Source: Neostapfia colusana (taxonomy: Eukaryota; Streptophyta; Magnoliopsida; Poales; Poaceae). Taken from it: a DNA stretch of 64,000 nucleotides. Both the position numbers and the translations under genes were made by a program. The notes under the pieces were generated by a model. That model was given only the letters and a program-made list of their open reading frames with translations. It did not search any database and was not told the DNA's origin. This document shows, piece by piece, positions 1 to 13,300 of this stretch. The DNA lies in contig JASWHV010000106.1 of NCBI GenBank assembly GCA_030760725.1, positions 124,001 through 188,000 of the forward strand. The letters run 5' to 3'. The first letter of the stretch is position 1, and each line of letters begins with the position of its first letter.

Positions 1-1096
1 TAGCCTTTGCTTTTTCTCAAAACGGCAATTTTCATCAAAATTCATCGTAAATTCTTTTTTCTCACCCGTGAAGCTTCTTATTTTTGTCAGACACGTGTTA
101 TATTGTCATACCTAAATTTTGAAGAATTTCAGAAAAAACAAAATTTCACCAAAAAATCCAAAGGGGTTAGCCTTTGCTTTTCTACCAAAAACGACAATTT
201 TCATCAACACTCGCCGTAAATTCATTTTTCTCGCCTGTGAATCAAAACTCACTGTAAATTCATTTTTCTCGCCCATGAGGCTTCTTGTCTTTGTCAGATA
301 CGCGTTATCTTGTCATACCTAAATTTTGAAGCATTTCAGAAAAAAATCAAAATTTCAGAACAAAATCCAAAGGGGTTAGCCTTTGCTTTTTACAAAAAAC
401 GGCAATTTTTATCAAAACTCGTTGTAAATTCAATTTTCTCGCCCGTGAAGCTTCTTATGTTTGTCAGATACGTGTTATGTTGTCATACCTAAATTTTGAA
501 GCATTTCAGAAAAAAAATCAAAATTTCACAAAAAATCCAAAGGGGTTAGCCTTTGTTTTTTTTTACCAAAAACGACAAGTTCCATCAAAACTCGTCGTAA
601 ATTCATTTTTCTCGCCCGTGAATCAAAACTCGCCATAAATTCATTTTTCTTGCCCATGAAGCTTCTTATATTTGTCAGATACGCGTTATATTTTCATACC
701 TAAATTTTGAAGCATTTCAGAAAAAATCAAAATTTCACAAAAAATCCAAAGGGGGTTAGCCTGTGTTTTTTTTACCAAAAATGACAAGTTCCATCAAAAC
801 TCGTCGTAAATCCATTTTTCTCGCTCGTGATGCTTCTTATCTTTGTCAGATACGCGTTATATTGTCATACAGAAATTTTGAAGCATTTTGGAGAAAATCA
901 AAATTTCACAAAAAATCCAAAGGGGTTAGCCTTTGTTTTTTCTCGAAAACGGCAATTTTCATCAAAATTCATCGTAAATTCTTTTTTCTCACCCGTGAAG
1001 CTTCTTATTTTTGTCAGATACGTGTTATATTGTCATAACTAAATTTTGAAGCATTTCAGAAAAAAAACAAAATTTCACCAAAAAATCCAAAGGGGT
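1..1096. repeat. HOR copy 0, partial (m11-m16)
   Basis: Six monomers with cores at 1, 168, 377, 547, 757 and 927, in the order S, L, S, L, S, S. By diagnostic bases they are m11, m12, m13, m14, m15 and m16. The next monomer, at 1097, is already m1-like, so m17-m21 are missing at the junction. The left part of the HOR lies outside the window. Confidence 0.8.
159..176. repeat. Dyad in the monomer core (first intact example)
   Basis: CAAAGGGGTTAGCCTTTG is a perfect 6-bp inverted repeat (CAAAGG / CCTTTG) around a 6-nt centre, GGTTAG. It is kept in most monomers. It is broken in m15 and m20 (tgtg for tttg) and in the 'aaggtgttag' form before m8. Confidence 0.85.
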
Positions 1097-1307
1097 TAGC
1101 CTTTGCTTTTCTACCAAAAACGAAAATTTTCATCAACACTCGCCGTAAATTCATTTTTCTCGCCCGTGAATCAAAACTCACTGTAAATTCATTTTTCTCT
1201 CCCATGAGGCTTCTTATCTTTGTCAGATACGCGTTATCTTGTGATACCTAAATTTTGAAGCATTTCAAAAAAAAAAATCAAAATCTCAGAACAAAATCCA
1301 AAGGGGT
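1097..1307. repeat. Fused monomer m17/m1 (first)
   Basis: The left part reads like m17 ('tctaccaaaaacga'). The right part reads like m1 ('tctctcccatgagg', 'cttcttatctttgtcag', 'gcgttatcttg'). It follows m16 and precedes m2, so m17-m21 are skipped. A private 'acgaaaattttc' links it to the fusion at 5987. Confidence 0.65.
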
Positions 1308-3076
1308 TAGCCTTTGCTTTTTACCAAAAACGGCAATATTCATCAAAACTCGTCGTAAATTCATTTTTCTCACCCGTGAAGCTTCTTATCTTTGTCAGAT
1401 ACGTGTTATGTTGTCATATCTAAATTTTGAAGCATTTCAAAAAAAAATAAAAATTTCACAAAAAATCCAAAGTGGTTAGCCTTTGTTTTTTTACCAAAAA
1501 CGACAAGTTCCATCAAAACTCGTCGTAAATTCATTTTTCTCACCTATGAAGCTTCTTATCTTTGTCAGATTTGCGTTATATTGTCATACCAAAATTTTTA
1601 AGCATTTCGGAAAAAATCAAAATTTCACAAAAAATCCAAAGGGGTTAGCCTTTGTTTTTTACCAAAAGTGACAAGTTCCATCAAAACTCATCGTAAATTC
1701 ATTTTTCTCGTCCGTGACGATTCTTATCTTTGTCATATACGAGTTATATTGTCTTACCGAAATTTTGAAGCATTTCGGAAAAAATCAAAATTTCACAAAA
1801 AATCCAAAGGGGGTTAGCCTGTGTTTTTTTTACCAAAAATGACAAGTTCCATCAAAACTCGTCGTAAATCCATTTTTCTCGCCCGTGATGCTTCTTATCT
1901 TTGTCAGATACGCGTTATATTGTCATACAGAAATTTTGAAGCATTTCGGAAAAAATCAAAATTTCACAAAAAATCCAAAGGGGTTAGCCTTTGCTTTTTC
2001 TCAAAAACGGCAATTTTCATCAAAATTCATCGTAAATTCTTTTTTCTCACCCTTGAAGCTTCTTATTTTTGTCAGATACGTGTTATATTGTCATACCTAA
2101 ATTTTGAAGCATTTCAGAAAAAAACAAAATTTCACCAAAAAATCCAAAGGGGTTAGCCTTTGCTTTTCTACCAAAAACGACAATTTTCATCAACACTCAC
2201 CGTAAATTCATTTTTCTCGCCCGTGAATCAAAACTCACTGTAAATTCATTTTTCTCACCCATGAGGCTTCTTGTCTTTGTCAGATACGCGTTATTTTGTC
2301 ATACCTAAACTTTGAAGCATTTCAGAAAAAAATCAAAATTTCAGAACAAAATCCAAAGGGGTTAGCCTTTGCTTTTTACAAAAAACGGCAATTTTCATCA
2401 AAACTCGTTGTAAATTCATTTTTCTCGCCCGTGAAGCTTCTTATCTTTGTCAGATACGTGTTATGTTGTCATACCTAAATTTTGAAGCATTTCGGAAAAA
2501 AAAATCAAAATTTCACAAAAATCCAAAGGGGTTAGCCTTTGTTTTTTACCAAAAATGACAAGTTCCATCAAAACTCGTCGTAAATTCATTTTTCTCGCCC
2601 GTGAATCAAAACTCGGCATAAATTCATTTTTCTTGCCCATGAAGCTTCTTATATTTGTCAGATACACGTTATATTTTCATACCTAAATTTTGAAGCATTT
2701 CGGAAAAAATCAAAATTTCACAAAAAATCCAAAGGCGGTTAGCCTGTGTTTTTTTTACCAAAAATGACAAGTTCCATTAAAACTCGTCGTAAATCCATTT
2801 TTCACGCCCGTGATGCTTCTTATCTTTGTCAGATACGCGTTATATTGTCATATAGAAATTTTGAAGCATTTCAGAAAAAATCAAAATTTCACAAAAATCC
2901 AATGGGGTTAGCCTTTGCTTTTTCTCAAAAATGGCAATTTTCATCAAAATTCATCTTAAATTCTTTTTTCTCACCCTTGAAGCTTCTTATTTTTGTCATA
3001 TATGTGTTATATTGTCATACCTAAATTTTGAAACATTTCAGAAAAAACAAAATTTCACCAAAAAATCCAAAGGGGT
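1097..3076. repeat. HOR copy 1, truncated 11-mer
   Basis: Monomer cores at 1097 (L), 1308, 1477, 1646, 1815, 1985 (S), 2154 (L), 2363 (S), 2533 (L), 2740 and 2909 (S). The order reads m17/m1 fusion, m2, m3, an m10-like monomer (1646, with 'gacgattcttatc' and 'tatacgag'), then m15-m21. Thus m4-m9 and m11-m14 are absent. This is the shortest HOR in the window, about 1.98 kb. Confidence 0.75.
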
Positions 3077-5986
3077 TAGCCTTTGCTTTTCAACCAAAAA
3101 TGACAATTTTCATCATCACTCGCCGTAAATTCATTTTTCTCGCCCGTGACTCAAAACTCACTGTAAATTCATTTTCTCTCCGTTGAGGCTTCTTATCTTT
3201 GTCAGATACGCGTTATCTTGTCATACCTAAATTTTTGAAGCATTTCAGAAAAAAAAAATTAAAATTTCAGAACAAAATCCAAAGGGGTTAGCCTTTGCTT
3301 TTTACCAAAAACGGCAATTTTCATCAAAAGTCGTCGTAAATTCATTTTTCTCACCCATGAAGCTTCTTATCTTTGTCAGATACGTGTTATGTTGTCATAC
3401 CTAAATTTTGAAGCATTTCGGAAAAAAAATAAAAATTTCACAAAAATCCAAAGGGGTTAGCCTTTGTTTTTTTACCAAAAACGACAAGTTCCATTAAAAC
3501 TCGTAAATTCATTTTTCTCGCATGTGAAGCTTCTTATCATTGTCAGATTTGCGTTATATTGTCATACCAAAATTTTTAAGCATTTCGGAAAAAATCAAAA
3601 TTTCACAAAAAATCCAAAGTGGTTAGCTTTGATTTTTCTCAAAACAGCAATTTTCATCAAAATTCGTCGTAAATTCATTTTTCTCGCCCGTGAAGCTTTT
3701 TATGTTTGTCAGTTATGTGTTATATAGTCATACCTAAATTTTGAAGCATTTCAAAAAAAAATTGAAATTTCACAAAAAATCCAAAGGGGTTAGCCTTTGC
3801 TTTTCTACCAAAACGACAATTTTTATCAACACTCGCCGTAAATTCATTTTTCTCGCCCGTGAATCAAAACTCAATGTAAATTTATTTTTCTCGCCCATGA
3901 GGCTTCTTATCTTTGTCAGATACGCGTTATCTTGTCATACCTAAATTTTGAAGCATTTCGGAAAAAAATCAAAATTTCAGAACAAAATCCAAAGGGGTTA
4001 GCCTTTGTTTTTTTACCAAAAATGACAAGTTCCATCAAAACTCATCGTAAAATTCATTTTTCTCACCCGTGAAGCTTCTTATCTTTGTCATATACGCGTT
4101 ATATTGTCATACCAAAATTTTGAAGCATTACGGAAAAAATCAAAATTTCACAAAAAATCCAAAGGGGTTAGCCTTTGCTTTTTCTCAATAACGGCAATTT
4201 TTATCAAAATTCATCGTAAATTCATTTTTCTCACCCGTGAAGCTTCTTATTTTTGTCAGATACGTGTTATATTGTCATACCTAAATTTTGAAGCATTTCG
4301 GAAAAAAACAAAATTTCACCAAAAAATCCAAAGGTGTTAGCCTTTGCTTTTCTAATAAAAACGACAATTTTCATCAACACTCGCCGTAAATTCATTTTTC
4401 TCGCCCGTGAATCAAGACTTAGTGTAAATTCATTTTTCTCACCCATGAGGCTTCTTATCTTTGTCAGATACGTGTTATCTTGTCATGCCTAAATTTTGAA
4501 GCATTTCAGAAAAAAATCAAAATTTCAGAACAAAATCCAAAGGGGTTAGCCTTTGCTTTTTACCAAAAATGGCAATTTTCATTCAAAACTCGTCGTAAAT
4601 TCATTTTTTCTCGCCTGTGAAGCTTCTTATCTTTGTCATATACATGTTATCTTGTCATACCTAAATTTTGAAGCATTTCGGAAAAAAAATGAAAATTTCA
4701 GAACAAAATCCAAAGGGGTTAGCCTTTGTTTTTTTTACCAAAAATGACAAGTTCCATCAAAACTCGTCGTAAATTCATTTTTCTCACCCGTGACGCTTCT
4801 TATCTTTGTGATATACGAGTTATATTGTCATACCGAAATTTTGAAGCATTTCGGAAAAAAATCAAAATTTCACAAAAAAATCCAAAAGGGTTAGCCTTTG
4901 CATTTTCTCAAAACGGCAATTTTCATCAAAATTCATCGTAAATTTATTTTTCTCACCCATGAAGCTTCTATTTTTTGTCAGATACGTGTTATATTGTCAC
5001 ACCTAAATTTTGAAGAATTTCAGAAAAAACAAAATTTCACCAAAAAATCCAAAGGGGTTAGCCTTTGCTTTTCTACCAAAAACGACAATTTTCATCAACA
5101 GTCGCCGTAAATTCATTTTTCTCGCCTGTGAATCAAAACTCACTGTAAATTCACTTTTCTCGCCCATGAGGCTTCTTGTCTTATCAGCTACACGTTATCT
5201 TGTCACACGCTAAATTTTGAAGCATTTCAGATAAAAAATCAAAATTTCAGAACAAAATCCAAAGGGGTTAGCCTTTGCTTTTTACAAAAAACGGCAATTT
5301 TCATCAAAACTCGTTGTAAATTCATTTTTCTCGCCCGTGAAGCTTCTTATCTTTGTCAGATACGTGTTATGTTGTCATACCTAAATTTTGAAGCATTTCG
5401 GAAAAAAATCAAAATTTCACAAAAAATCCAAAGGGGTTAGCCTTTGTTTTTTTACCAAAAACCACAAGTTCCATCAAAACTCGTCGTAAATTCATTTTTC
5501 TCGCCCGTGAATCAAAACTCGCCATAAATTCATTTTTCTTGCCCATGAAGCTTCTTATATTTGTCATATACGCGTTATATTTTCATACCTAAATTTTGTA
5601 GCATTTCAGAAAAATCAAAATTTCACAAAAAATCCAAAGGGGGTTAGCCTGTGTTTTTTTTTACCAAAAATGACAAGTTCCATCAAAACTCGTCGTAAAT
5701 CCATTTTTCTCGCCCGTGATGCTTCTTATCTTTGTCAGATACGCGTTATATTGTCATACAGAAATTTTGAAGCATTTCAGAAAAAATCAAAATTTCACAA
5801 AAAATCCAAAGGGTTTAGCCTTTGCTTTTTCTCAAAAACCGCAATTTTCATCAAAATTCATCGTAAATTCTTTTTTCTCACCCGTGAAGCTTCTTATTTT
5901 TGTCAGATACGTGTTATATTGTCATAACTAAATTTTGAAGCATTTCAGAAAAAAAAACAAAATTTCACCAAAAAATCCAAAGGGGT
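3077..5986. repeat. HOR copy 2, 16-mer
   Basis: Sixteen monomers in the length order LSSS LSS LSSS LS LSS, read as m1-m16. m17-m21 are lost because the following L monomer (5987) is an m17/m1 fusion. The m1 monomer has the diagnostic 'gtgactcaaaactc'. Length is 2910 bp, against ~3.83 kb for the complete 21-mer. Confidence 0.8.
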
Positions 5987-6197
5987 TAGCCATTGCTTTT
6001 CTACCAAAAACGAAAATTTTCATCAACACTCGCCGTAAATTCATTTTTCTCGCCCGTGAATCAAAACTCACTGTAAATTCATTTTTCTCACCCATGAGGC
6101 TTCTTATCTTTGTCAGATACGCGTTATCTTGTGATACCTAAATTTTGAAGCATTTCAAAAAAAAAAATCAAAATCTCAGAACAAAATCCAAAGGGGT
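5987..6197. repeat. Fused monomer m17/m1 (second)
   Basis: Same junction context as at 1097 (m16 before, m2 after), with the shared bases 'acgaaaattttc' and 'gtgatacc'. Probably a copy of the same exchange event rather than an independent one. Confidence 0.65.
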
Positions 6198-9100
6198 TAG
6201 CCTTTGCTTTTTACCAAAAACGGCAATTTTCATCAAAACTCGTTGTAAATTCATTTTTCTCACCCGTGAAGCTTCTTATCTTTGTCAGATACGTGTTATG
6301 TTGTCATACCAAAATTTTGAAGCATTTCAGAAAAAAAATAAAAATTTCACAAAAAATCCAAAGTGGTTAGCCTTTGTTTTTTTACCAAAAACGACAAGTT
6401 CCATCAAAACTCGTCGTAAATTCATTTTTCTCACCTGTGAAGCTTCTTATCTTTGTCAGATTTGCGTTATATTGTCATACCAAAATTTTTAAGCATTTCG
6501 GAAAAAATCAAAATTTCACAAAAAATCCAAAGGGGTTAGCCTTTGATTTTTCTCAAAAACGGCAATTTTCATCAAAATTTGTCGTAAATTCATTTTTCTC
6601 GCCCGTGAAGCTTTTTATGTTTGTCAGTTATGTGTTATATAGTCATACCTAAATTTTGAAGCATTTCAGAAAATATCAAAATTTCACAAAAAAATCCAAA
6701 GAGGTTAGCCTTTGCTTTTCTACCAAAAACGACAATTTTCATCAACACTCGCCGTAAATTCATTTTTCTCGCCCGTGAATCAAAACTCAATGTAAATTTA
6801 TTTTTCTCGCCCATGAGGCTTCTTATCTTTATCAGATACGCGTTATCTTGTCATAACTAAATTTTGAAGCACTTCAGAAAAAAATCAAAATTTCAGAACA
6901 AAATCCAAAGGGGTTAGCCTTTGTTTTTTTTACCAAAAATGACAAGTTCTATCAAAACTCGTCGTAAATTCATTTTTCTCGCCCGTGACGCTTCTTATCT
7001 TTGTCATATACGCGTTATATTGTCATACCAAAATTTTGAAGCATTTCGGAAAAAATCAAAATTTCACAAAAAATCCAAAGGGGTTAGCCTTTGCTTTTTT
7101 TCAATAACGGCAATTTTCATCAAAATTCATCGTAAATTCATTTTTCTCACCCGTGAAGCTTCTTATTTTTGTCAGATACGTGTTATATTGTCATACCTAA
7201 ATTTTGAAGCATTTCGGAAAAAAAACAAAATTTCACCAAAAAATCCAAAGGTGTTAGCCTTTGCTTTTCTAATAAAAACGACAATTTTCATCAACATTCG
7301 CCGTAAATTCATTTTTCTCACCCGTGAATCAAAACTTACTGTAAATTCATTTTTCTCGCCCATGAGGCTTCTTATCTTTGTCAGATACGTGTTATCTTGT
7401 CATACCTAAATTTTGAAGCATTTCAGAAAAAAAAAATCAAAATTTCAGAACAAAATCCAAAGGGGTTAGCCTTTGCTTTTTACCAAAAACGGCAATTTTC
7501 ATCAAAACTCGTCGTAAATTCATTTTTCTCGCCTGTGAAGCTTCTTATCTTTGTCATATACGTGTTATGTTGTCATACCTAAATTTTGAAGCATTTTGGA
7601 AAAAAAATAAAATTTCACAAAAAAATCCAAAGGGGTTAGCCTTTGTTTTTTTTACCAAAAACGACAAGTTCCATCAAAACTCATCGTAAATTCATTTTTC
7701 TCGCCTGTGAAGCTTCTTATCTTTGTCAGATTTGCGTTATATTGTCATACCAAAATTTTTAAGCATTTCGAAAAAAATCAAAATTTCACAAAAAATCCAA
7801 AGGTGTTAGCCTTTGATTTTTCTCAAAAACGGCAATTTTCATTAAAATTCGTTGTAAATTCATTTTTCTCGCCTGTGAAGCTTCTTATGTTTGTAGTTAC
7901 GTGTTATATAGTCATACCTAAAATTTGAAGCATTTCGGAAAAAAAATCAAAATTTCACAAAAAAATCCAAAGGGGTTAGCCTTTGCTTTTCTACCAAAAA
8001 TGACAAGTTTCATCAACACTCGTCGTAAATTCATTTTTCTCACCCGTGAATCAAAACTCAATGTAAATTCATTTTTCTCACCCATGAGGCTTCTTATCTT
8101 TGTCAGATACGCGTTATCTTGTCATACCTAAATTTTGAAGCATTTTGGAAAAAAAATCAAAATTTCAGAACAAAATCCAAAGGGGTTAGCCTTTGTTTTT
8201 TAACAAAAAATGACAAGTTCCATCAAAACTCGACGTAAATTCATTTTTCTCGTCCGTGATGATTCTTATCTTTGTGATATACGAGTTATATTGTCATACC
8301 AAAATTTTGAAGCATTTCGGAAAAAATCAAATTTCACAAAAAATCCAAAGGGGTTAGCCTTTGCTTTTTCTCAAAACGGCAATTTTCATCAAAATTCATC
8401 GTAAATTTATTTTTCTCACCCGTGAAGCTTCTTATTTTTGTCAGAGTACGTGTTATAATGTCACACCTAAGTTTTGAAGAATTTCAGAAAAAACAAAATT
8501 TCACCAAAAAATCCAAAGGGGTTAGCCTTTGCTTTTCTACCAAAAACGACAATTTTCATCAACAGTCGCCGTAAATTCATTTTTCTCGCCCATGAATCGA
8601 AACTCACTGTAAATTCATTTTTCTCGCCCATGATGCTTCTTGTCTTTGTCAGCTACACGTTATCTTGTCATACCTAAATTTTGAAGCATTTCAGAAAAAA
8701 AATCAAAATTTCAGAACAAAATCCAAAGGAGGTAGCCTTTGCTTTTTAGAAAAAAAGGCAATTTTCATCAAAACTCGTTGTAAATTCATTTTTCTCGCCC
8801 GTGAAGCTTCTTATCTTTGTCAGATACGTGTTATGTTGTCATACCTAAATTTTGAAGCATTTCGGAAAAAAAATCAAAATTTCACAAAAAATCCAAAGGG
8901 GTTGGCCTTTGTTTTTTTACCAAAAACGACAAGTTCCATCAAAACTTGTCGTAAATTCATTTTTCTCGCCCGTGAATCAAAACTCGCCATAAATTAGTTT
9001 TTCTTGCCCATGAAGCTTCTTATATTTGTCATATACGCGTTATATTTTCATACCTAAAGTTTGAAGCATTTCACAAAAAATCAAAATTTCACAAAAAATC

Positions 9101-10371
9101 CAAAGGGGGTTAGCCTGTGTTTTTTTTACCAAAAATGACAAGTTCCATCAAAACTCGTCGTAAATCCATTTTTCTCGCCCGTGATGCTTCTTATCTTTGT
9201 CAGATACGCGTTATATTGTCATACAGAAATTTTGAAGCATTTCGGAAAAAATCAAAATTTCACAAAAAATCCAAAGGGGTTAGCCTTTGCTTTTTCTCAA
9301 AAACGGCAATTTTCATCAAAATTCATCGTAAATTCTTTTTTCTCACCCTTGAAGCTTCTTATTTTTGTCAGATACGTGTTATATTGTCATACCTAAATTT
9401 TGAAGCATTTCAGAAAAAAATAAAATTTCACCAAAAAATCCAAAGGGGTTAGCCTTTGCTTTTCTACCAAAAACGACAATTTTCATCATCACTCACCGTA
9501 AATTCATTTTTCTCGCCCGTGAATCAAAACTCACTGTAAATTCATTTTTCTCACCCATGAGGCTTCTTGTCTTTGTCAGATACGCGTTATTTTGTCATAC
9601 CTAAACTTTGAAGCATTTCAGAAAAAAATCAAAATTTCAGAACAAAATCCAAAGGGGTTAGCCTTTGCTTTTTACAAAAAACGGCAATTTTCATCAAAAC
9701 TCGTTGTAAATTCATTTTTCTCGCCCGTGAAGCTTCTTATCTTTGTCAGATACGTGTTATGTTGTCATACCTAAATTTTGAAGCATTTCGGAAAAAAAAA
9801 TCAAAATTTCACAAAAATCCAAAGGGGTTAGCCTTTGTTTTTTTACCAAAAATGACAAGTTCCATCAAAACTCGTCGTAAATTCATTTTTCTCGCCCGTG
9901 AATCAAAACTCGCCATAAATTCATTTTTCTTGCCCATGAAGCTTCTTATATTTGTCAGATACACGTTATATTTTCATACCTAAATTTTGAAGCATTTCAG
10001 AAAAAATCAAAATTTCACAAAAAATCCAAAGGCGGTTAGCCTGTGTTTTTTTACCAAAAATGACAAGTTCCATCAAAACCCGTCGTAAATCCATTTTTCA
10101 CGCCCGTGATGCTTCTTATCTTTGTCAGATACGCGTTATATTGTCATATAGAAATTTTGAAGCATTTCAGAAAAAAACAAAATTTCACAAAAATCCAATG
10201 GGGTTAGCCTTTGCTTTTTCTCAAAAATGGCAATTTTCATCAAAATTCATCTTAAATTCTTTTTTCTCACCCTTGAAGCTTCTTATTTTTGTCAGATATG
10301 TGTTATATTGTCATACCTAAATTTTGAAACATTTCAGAAAAACAAAATTTCACCAAAAAATCCAAAGGGGT
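5987..10371. repeat. HOR copy 3, rearranged 24-mer
   Basis: Twenty-four monomers. After m1-m8 (cores 5987 to 7255), the next four (7467, 7637, 7807, 7977) look like a second m2-m5 rather than m9. m10 follows at 8187, and the order continues normally to m21 at 10205. m9 is replaced and a four-monomer block is gained. The first monomer is an m17/m1-type fusion sharing 'acgaaaattttc' and 'gtgatacc' with the one at 1097. Confidence 0.72.
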
Positions 10372-13300
10372 TAGCCTTTGCTTTTCAACCAAAAATGACA
10401 ATTTTCATCATCACTCGCCGTAAATTCATTTTTCTCGCCCGTGACTCAAAACTCACTGTAAATTCATTTTCTCTCCGATGAGGCTTCTTATCTTTGTCAG
10501 ATACGCGTTATCTTGTCATACCTAAATTTTGAAGCATTTCAAAAAAAAAAAATCAAAATTTCAGAACAAAATCCAAAGGGGTTAGCCTTTGCTTTTTACC
10601 AAAAACGGCAATTTTCATCAAAACTCGTCGTAAATTCATTTTTCTCACCCGTGAAGCTTCTTATCTTTGTCAGATACGTGTTATGTTGTCATACCTAAAT
10701 TTTGAAGCATTTCGGAAAAAAAATAAAAATTTCACAAAAAATCCAAAGGGGTTAGCCTTTGTTTTTTTACCAAAAACGACAAGTTCCATCAAAACTCGTT
10801 GTAAATTCATTTTTCTCACATGTGAAGCTTCTTATCATTGTCAGATTTGCGTTATATTGTCATACCAAAATTTTTAAGCATTTCGTAAAAAATCAAAATT
10901 TCACAAAAAATCCAAAGGGGTTAGCCTTTGATTTTTCTCAAAAACAGCAATTTTCATCAAAATTCGTCGTAAATTCATTTTTCTCGCCCGTGAAGCTTTT
11001 TATGTTTGTCAGTTATGTGTTATATAGTCATACCTAAATTTTGATGCATTTCAAAAAAAATTGAAATTTCACAAAAAAATCCAAAGGGGTTAGCCTTTGC
11101 TTTTCTACCAAAACGACAATTTTTATCAACACTCGCCGTAAATTCATTTTTCTCGCCCATGAATCAAAACTCAATGTAAATTTATTTTTCTCGCCCATGA
11201 GGCTTCTTATCTTTGTCAGATACGCGTTATCTTGTCATACCTAAATTTTGAAGCATTTCGGAAAAAAATCAAAATTTCAGAACAAAATCCAAAGGGGTTA
11301 GCCTTTGTTTTTTACCAAAAATGACAAGTTCCATCAAAACTCATCGTAAATTCATTTTTCTCACCCGTGAAGCTTCTTATCTTTGTCATATACGCGTTAT
11401 ATTGTCATACCGAAATTTTGAAGCATTACGGAAAAAATCAAAATTTCACAAAAAATCCAAAGGGGTTAGCCTTTGCTTTTTCTCAATAACGGCAATTTTC
11501 ATCAAAATTCATCGTAAATTCATTTTTCTCACCCGTGAAGCTTCTTATTTTTGTCAGATACGTGTTATATTGTCATACCTAAATTTTGAAGCATTTCGGA
11601 AAAAAACAAAATTTCACCAAAAAATCCAAAGGTGTTAGCCTTTGCTTTTCTAATAAAAACGACAATTTTCATCAACACTCGCCGTAAATTCATTTTTCTC
11701 GCCCGTGAATCAAGACTTACTGTAAATTCATTTTTCTCACCCATGAGGCTTCTTATCTTTGTCAGATACGTGTTATCTTGTCATGCCTAAATTTTGAAGC
11801 ATTTCAGAAAAAAATCAAACTTTCAGAACAAAATCCAAAGGGGTTAGCCTTTGCTTTTTACCAAAAATGGCAATTTTCATTCAAAACTCGTCGTAAATTC
11901 ATTTTTCTCGCCTGTGAAGCTTCTTATCTTTGTCATATACGTGTTATCTTGTCATACCTAAATTTTGAAGCATTTCGGAAAAAAAATCAAAATTTCAGAA
12001 CAAAATCCAAAGTGGTTAGCCTTTGTTTTTTTTACCAAAAATGACAAGTTCCATCAAAACTCGTCGTAAATTCATTTTTCTCACCCGTGACGCTTCTTAT
12101 CTTTGTGATATACGAGTTATATTGTCATACCAAAATTTTGAAGCATTTCGAAAAAAAATCAAAATTTCACAAAAAATCCAAAGGGGTTAGCCTTTGCATT
12201 TTCTCAAAACGACAATTTTCATCAAAATTCATCGTAAATTTATTTTTCTCACCCGTGAAGCTTCTTATTTTTGTCAGATACGTGTTATATTGTCACACCT
12301 AAATTTTGAAGAATTTCAGAAAAACAAAATTTCACCAAAAAATCCAAAGGGGTTAGCCTTTGCTTTTCTACCAAAAACGACAATTTTCATCAACAGTCGC
12401 CGTAAATTCATTTTTCTCGCCTGTGAATCAAGACTTACTGTAAATTCATTTTTCTCACCCATGAGGCTTCTTATCTTTGTCAGATACGTGTTATCTTGTC
12501 ATGCCTAAATTTTGAAGCATTTCAGAAAAAAATCAAAATTTCAGAACAAAATCCAAAGGGGTTAGCCTTTGCTTTTTACCAAAAATGGCAATTTTCATTC
12601 AAAACTCGTCGTAAATTCTTTTTTCTCGCCTGTGAAGCTTCTTATCTTTGTCATATACGTGTTATCTTGTCATACCTAAATTTTGAAGCATTTCGGAAAA
12701 AAATCAAAATTTCAGAACAAAATCCAAAGGGGTTAGCCTTTGTTTTTTTTACCAAAAATGACAAGTTCCATCAAAACTCGTCGTAAATTCATTTTTCTCA
12801 CCCGTGACGCTTCTTATCTTTGTGATATACGAGTTATATTGTCATTCCAAAATTCTGAAGCATTTCGAAAAAAAAAATCAAAATTTCACAAAAATCCAAA
12901 GGGTTTAGCCTTTGCATTTTCTCAAAACGGCAATTTTCATCAAAATTCATCGTAAATTTATTTTTCTCACCCGTGAAGCTTCTTATTTTTGTCAGATACG
13001 TGTTATATTGTCACACCTAAATTTTGAAGAATTTCAGAAAAAACAAAATTTCACCAAAATATCCAAAGGGGTTAGCCTTTGCTTTTCTACCAAAAACGAC
13101 AATTTTCATCAACAGTCGCCGTAAATTCATTTTTCTCGCCTGTGAATCAAAACTCACTGTAAATTCATTTTTCTCGCCCATGAGGCTTCTTGTCTTTATC
13201 AGCTACACGTTATCTTGTCACACCTAAATTTTGAAGCATTTCAGATAAAAAATCAAAATTTCAGAACAAAATCCAAAGGGGTTAGCCTTTGCTTTTTACA

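Noticed and set aside
159..176. Telomere-like GGTTAG in each monomer core
   Set aside because: It occurs once per monomer as the centre of a dyad and is never in tandem, so it is not telomeric repeat.
159..176. Rho-independent terminators at the CAAAGG/CCTTTG dyad with its following T-run
   Set aside because: The stem is only 6 bp, is present in nearly all of ~350 monomers, and there are no genes to terminate. The sequence is eukaryotic satellite, not bacterial.
2461..2667. Minus-strand open frames (for example 2461-2667, 7172-7363, 16104-16295, 25784-25975, 33994-34185, 54654-54842)
   Set aside because: They fall at equivalent places in the repeat (C-type/L monomer or m7-m8 borders) and copy the satellite period, so they are reverse-strand shadows of the repeat.
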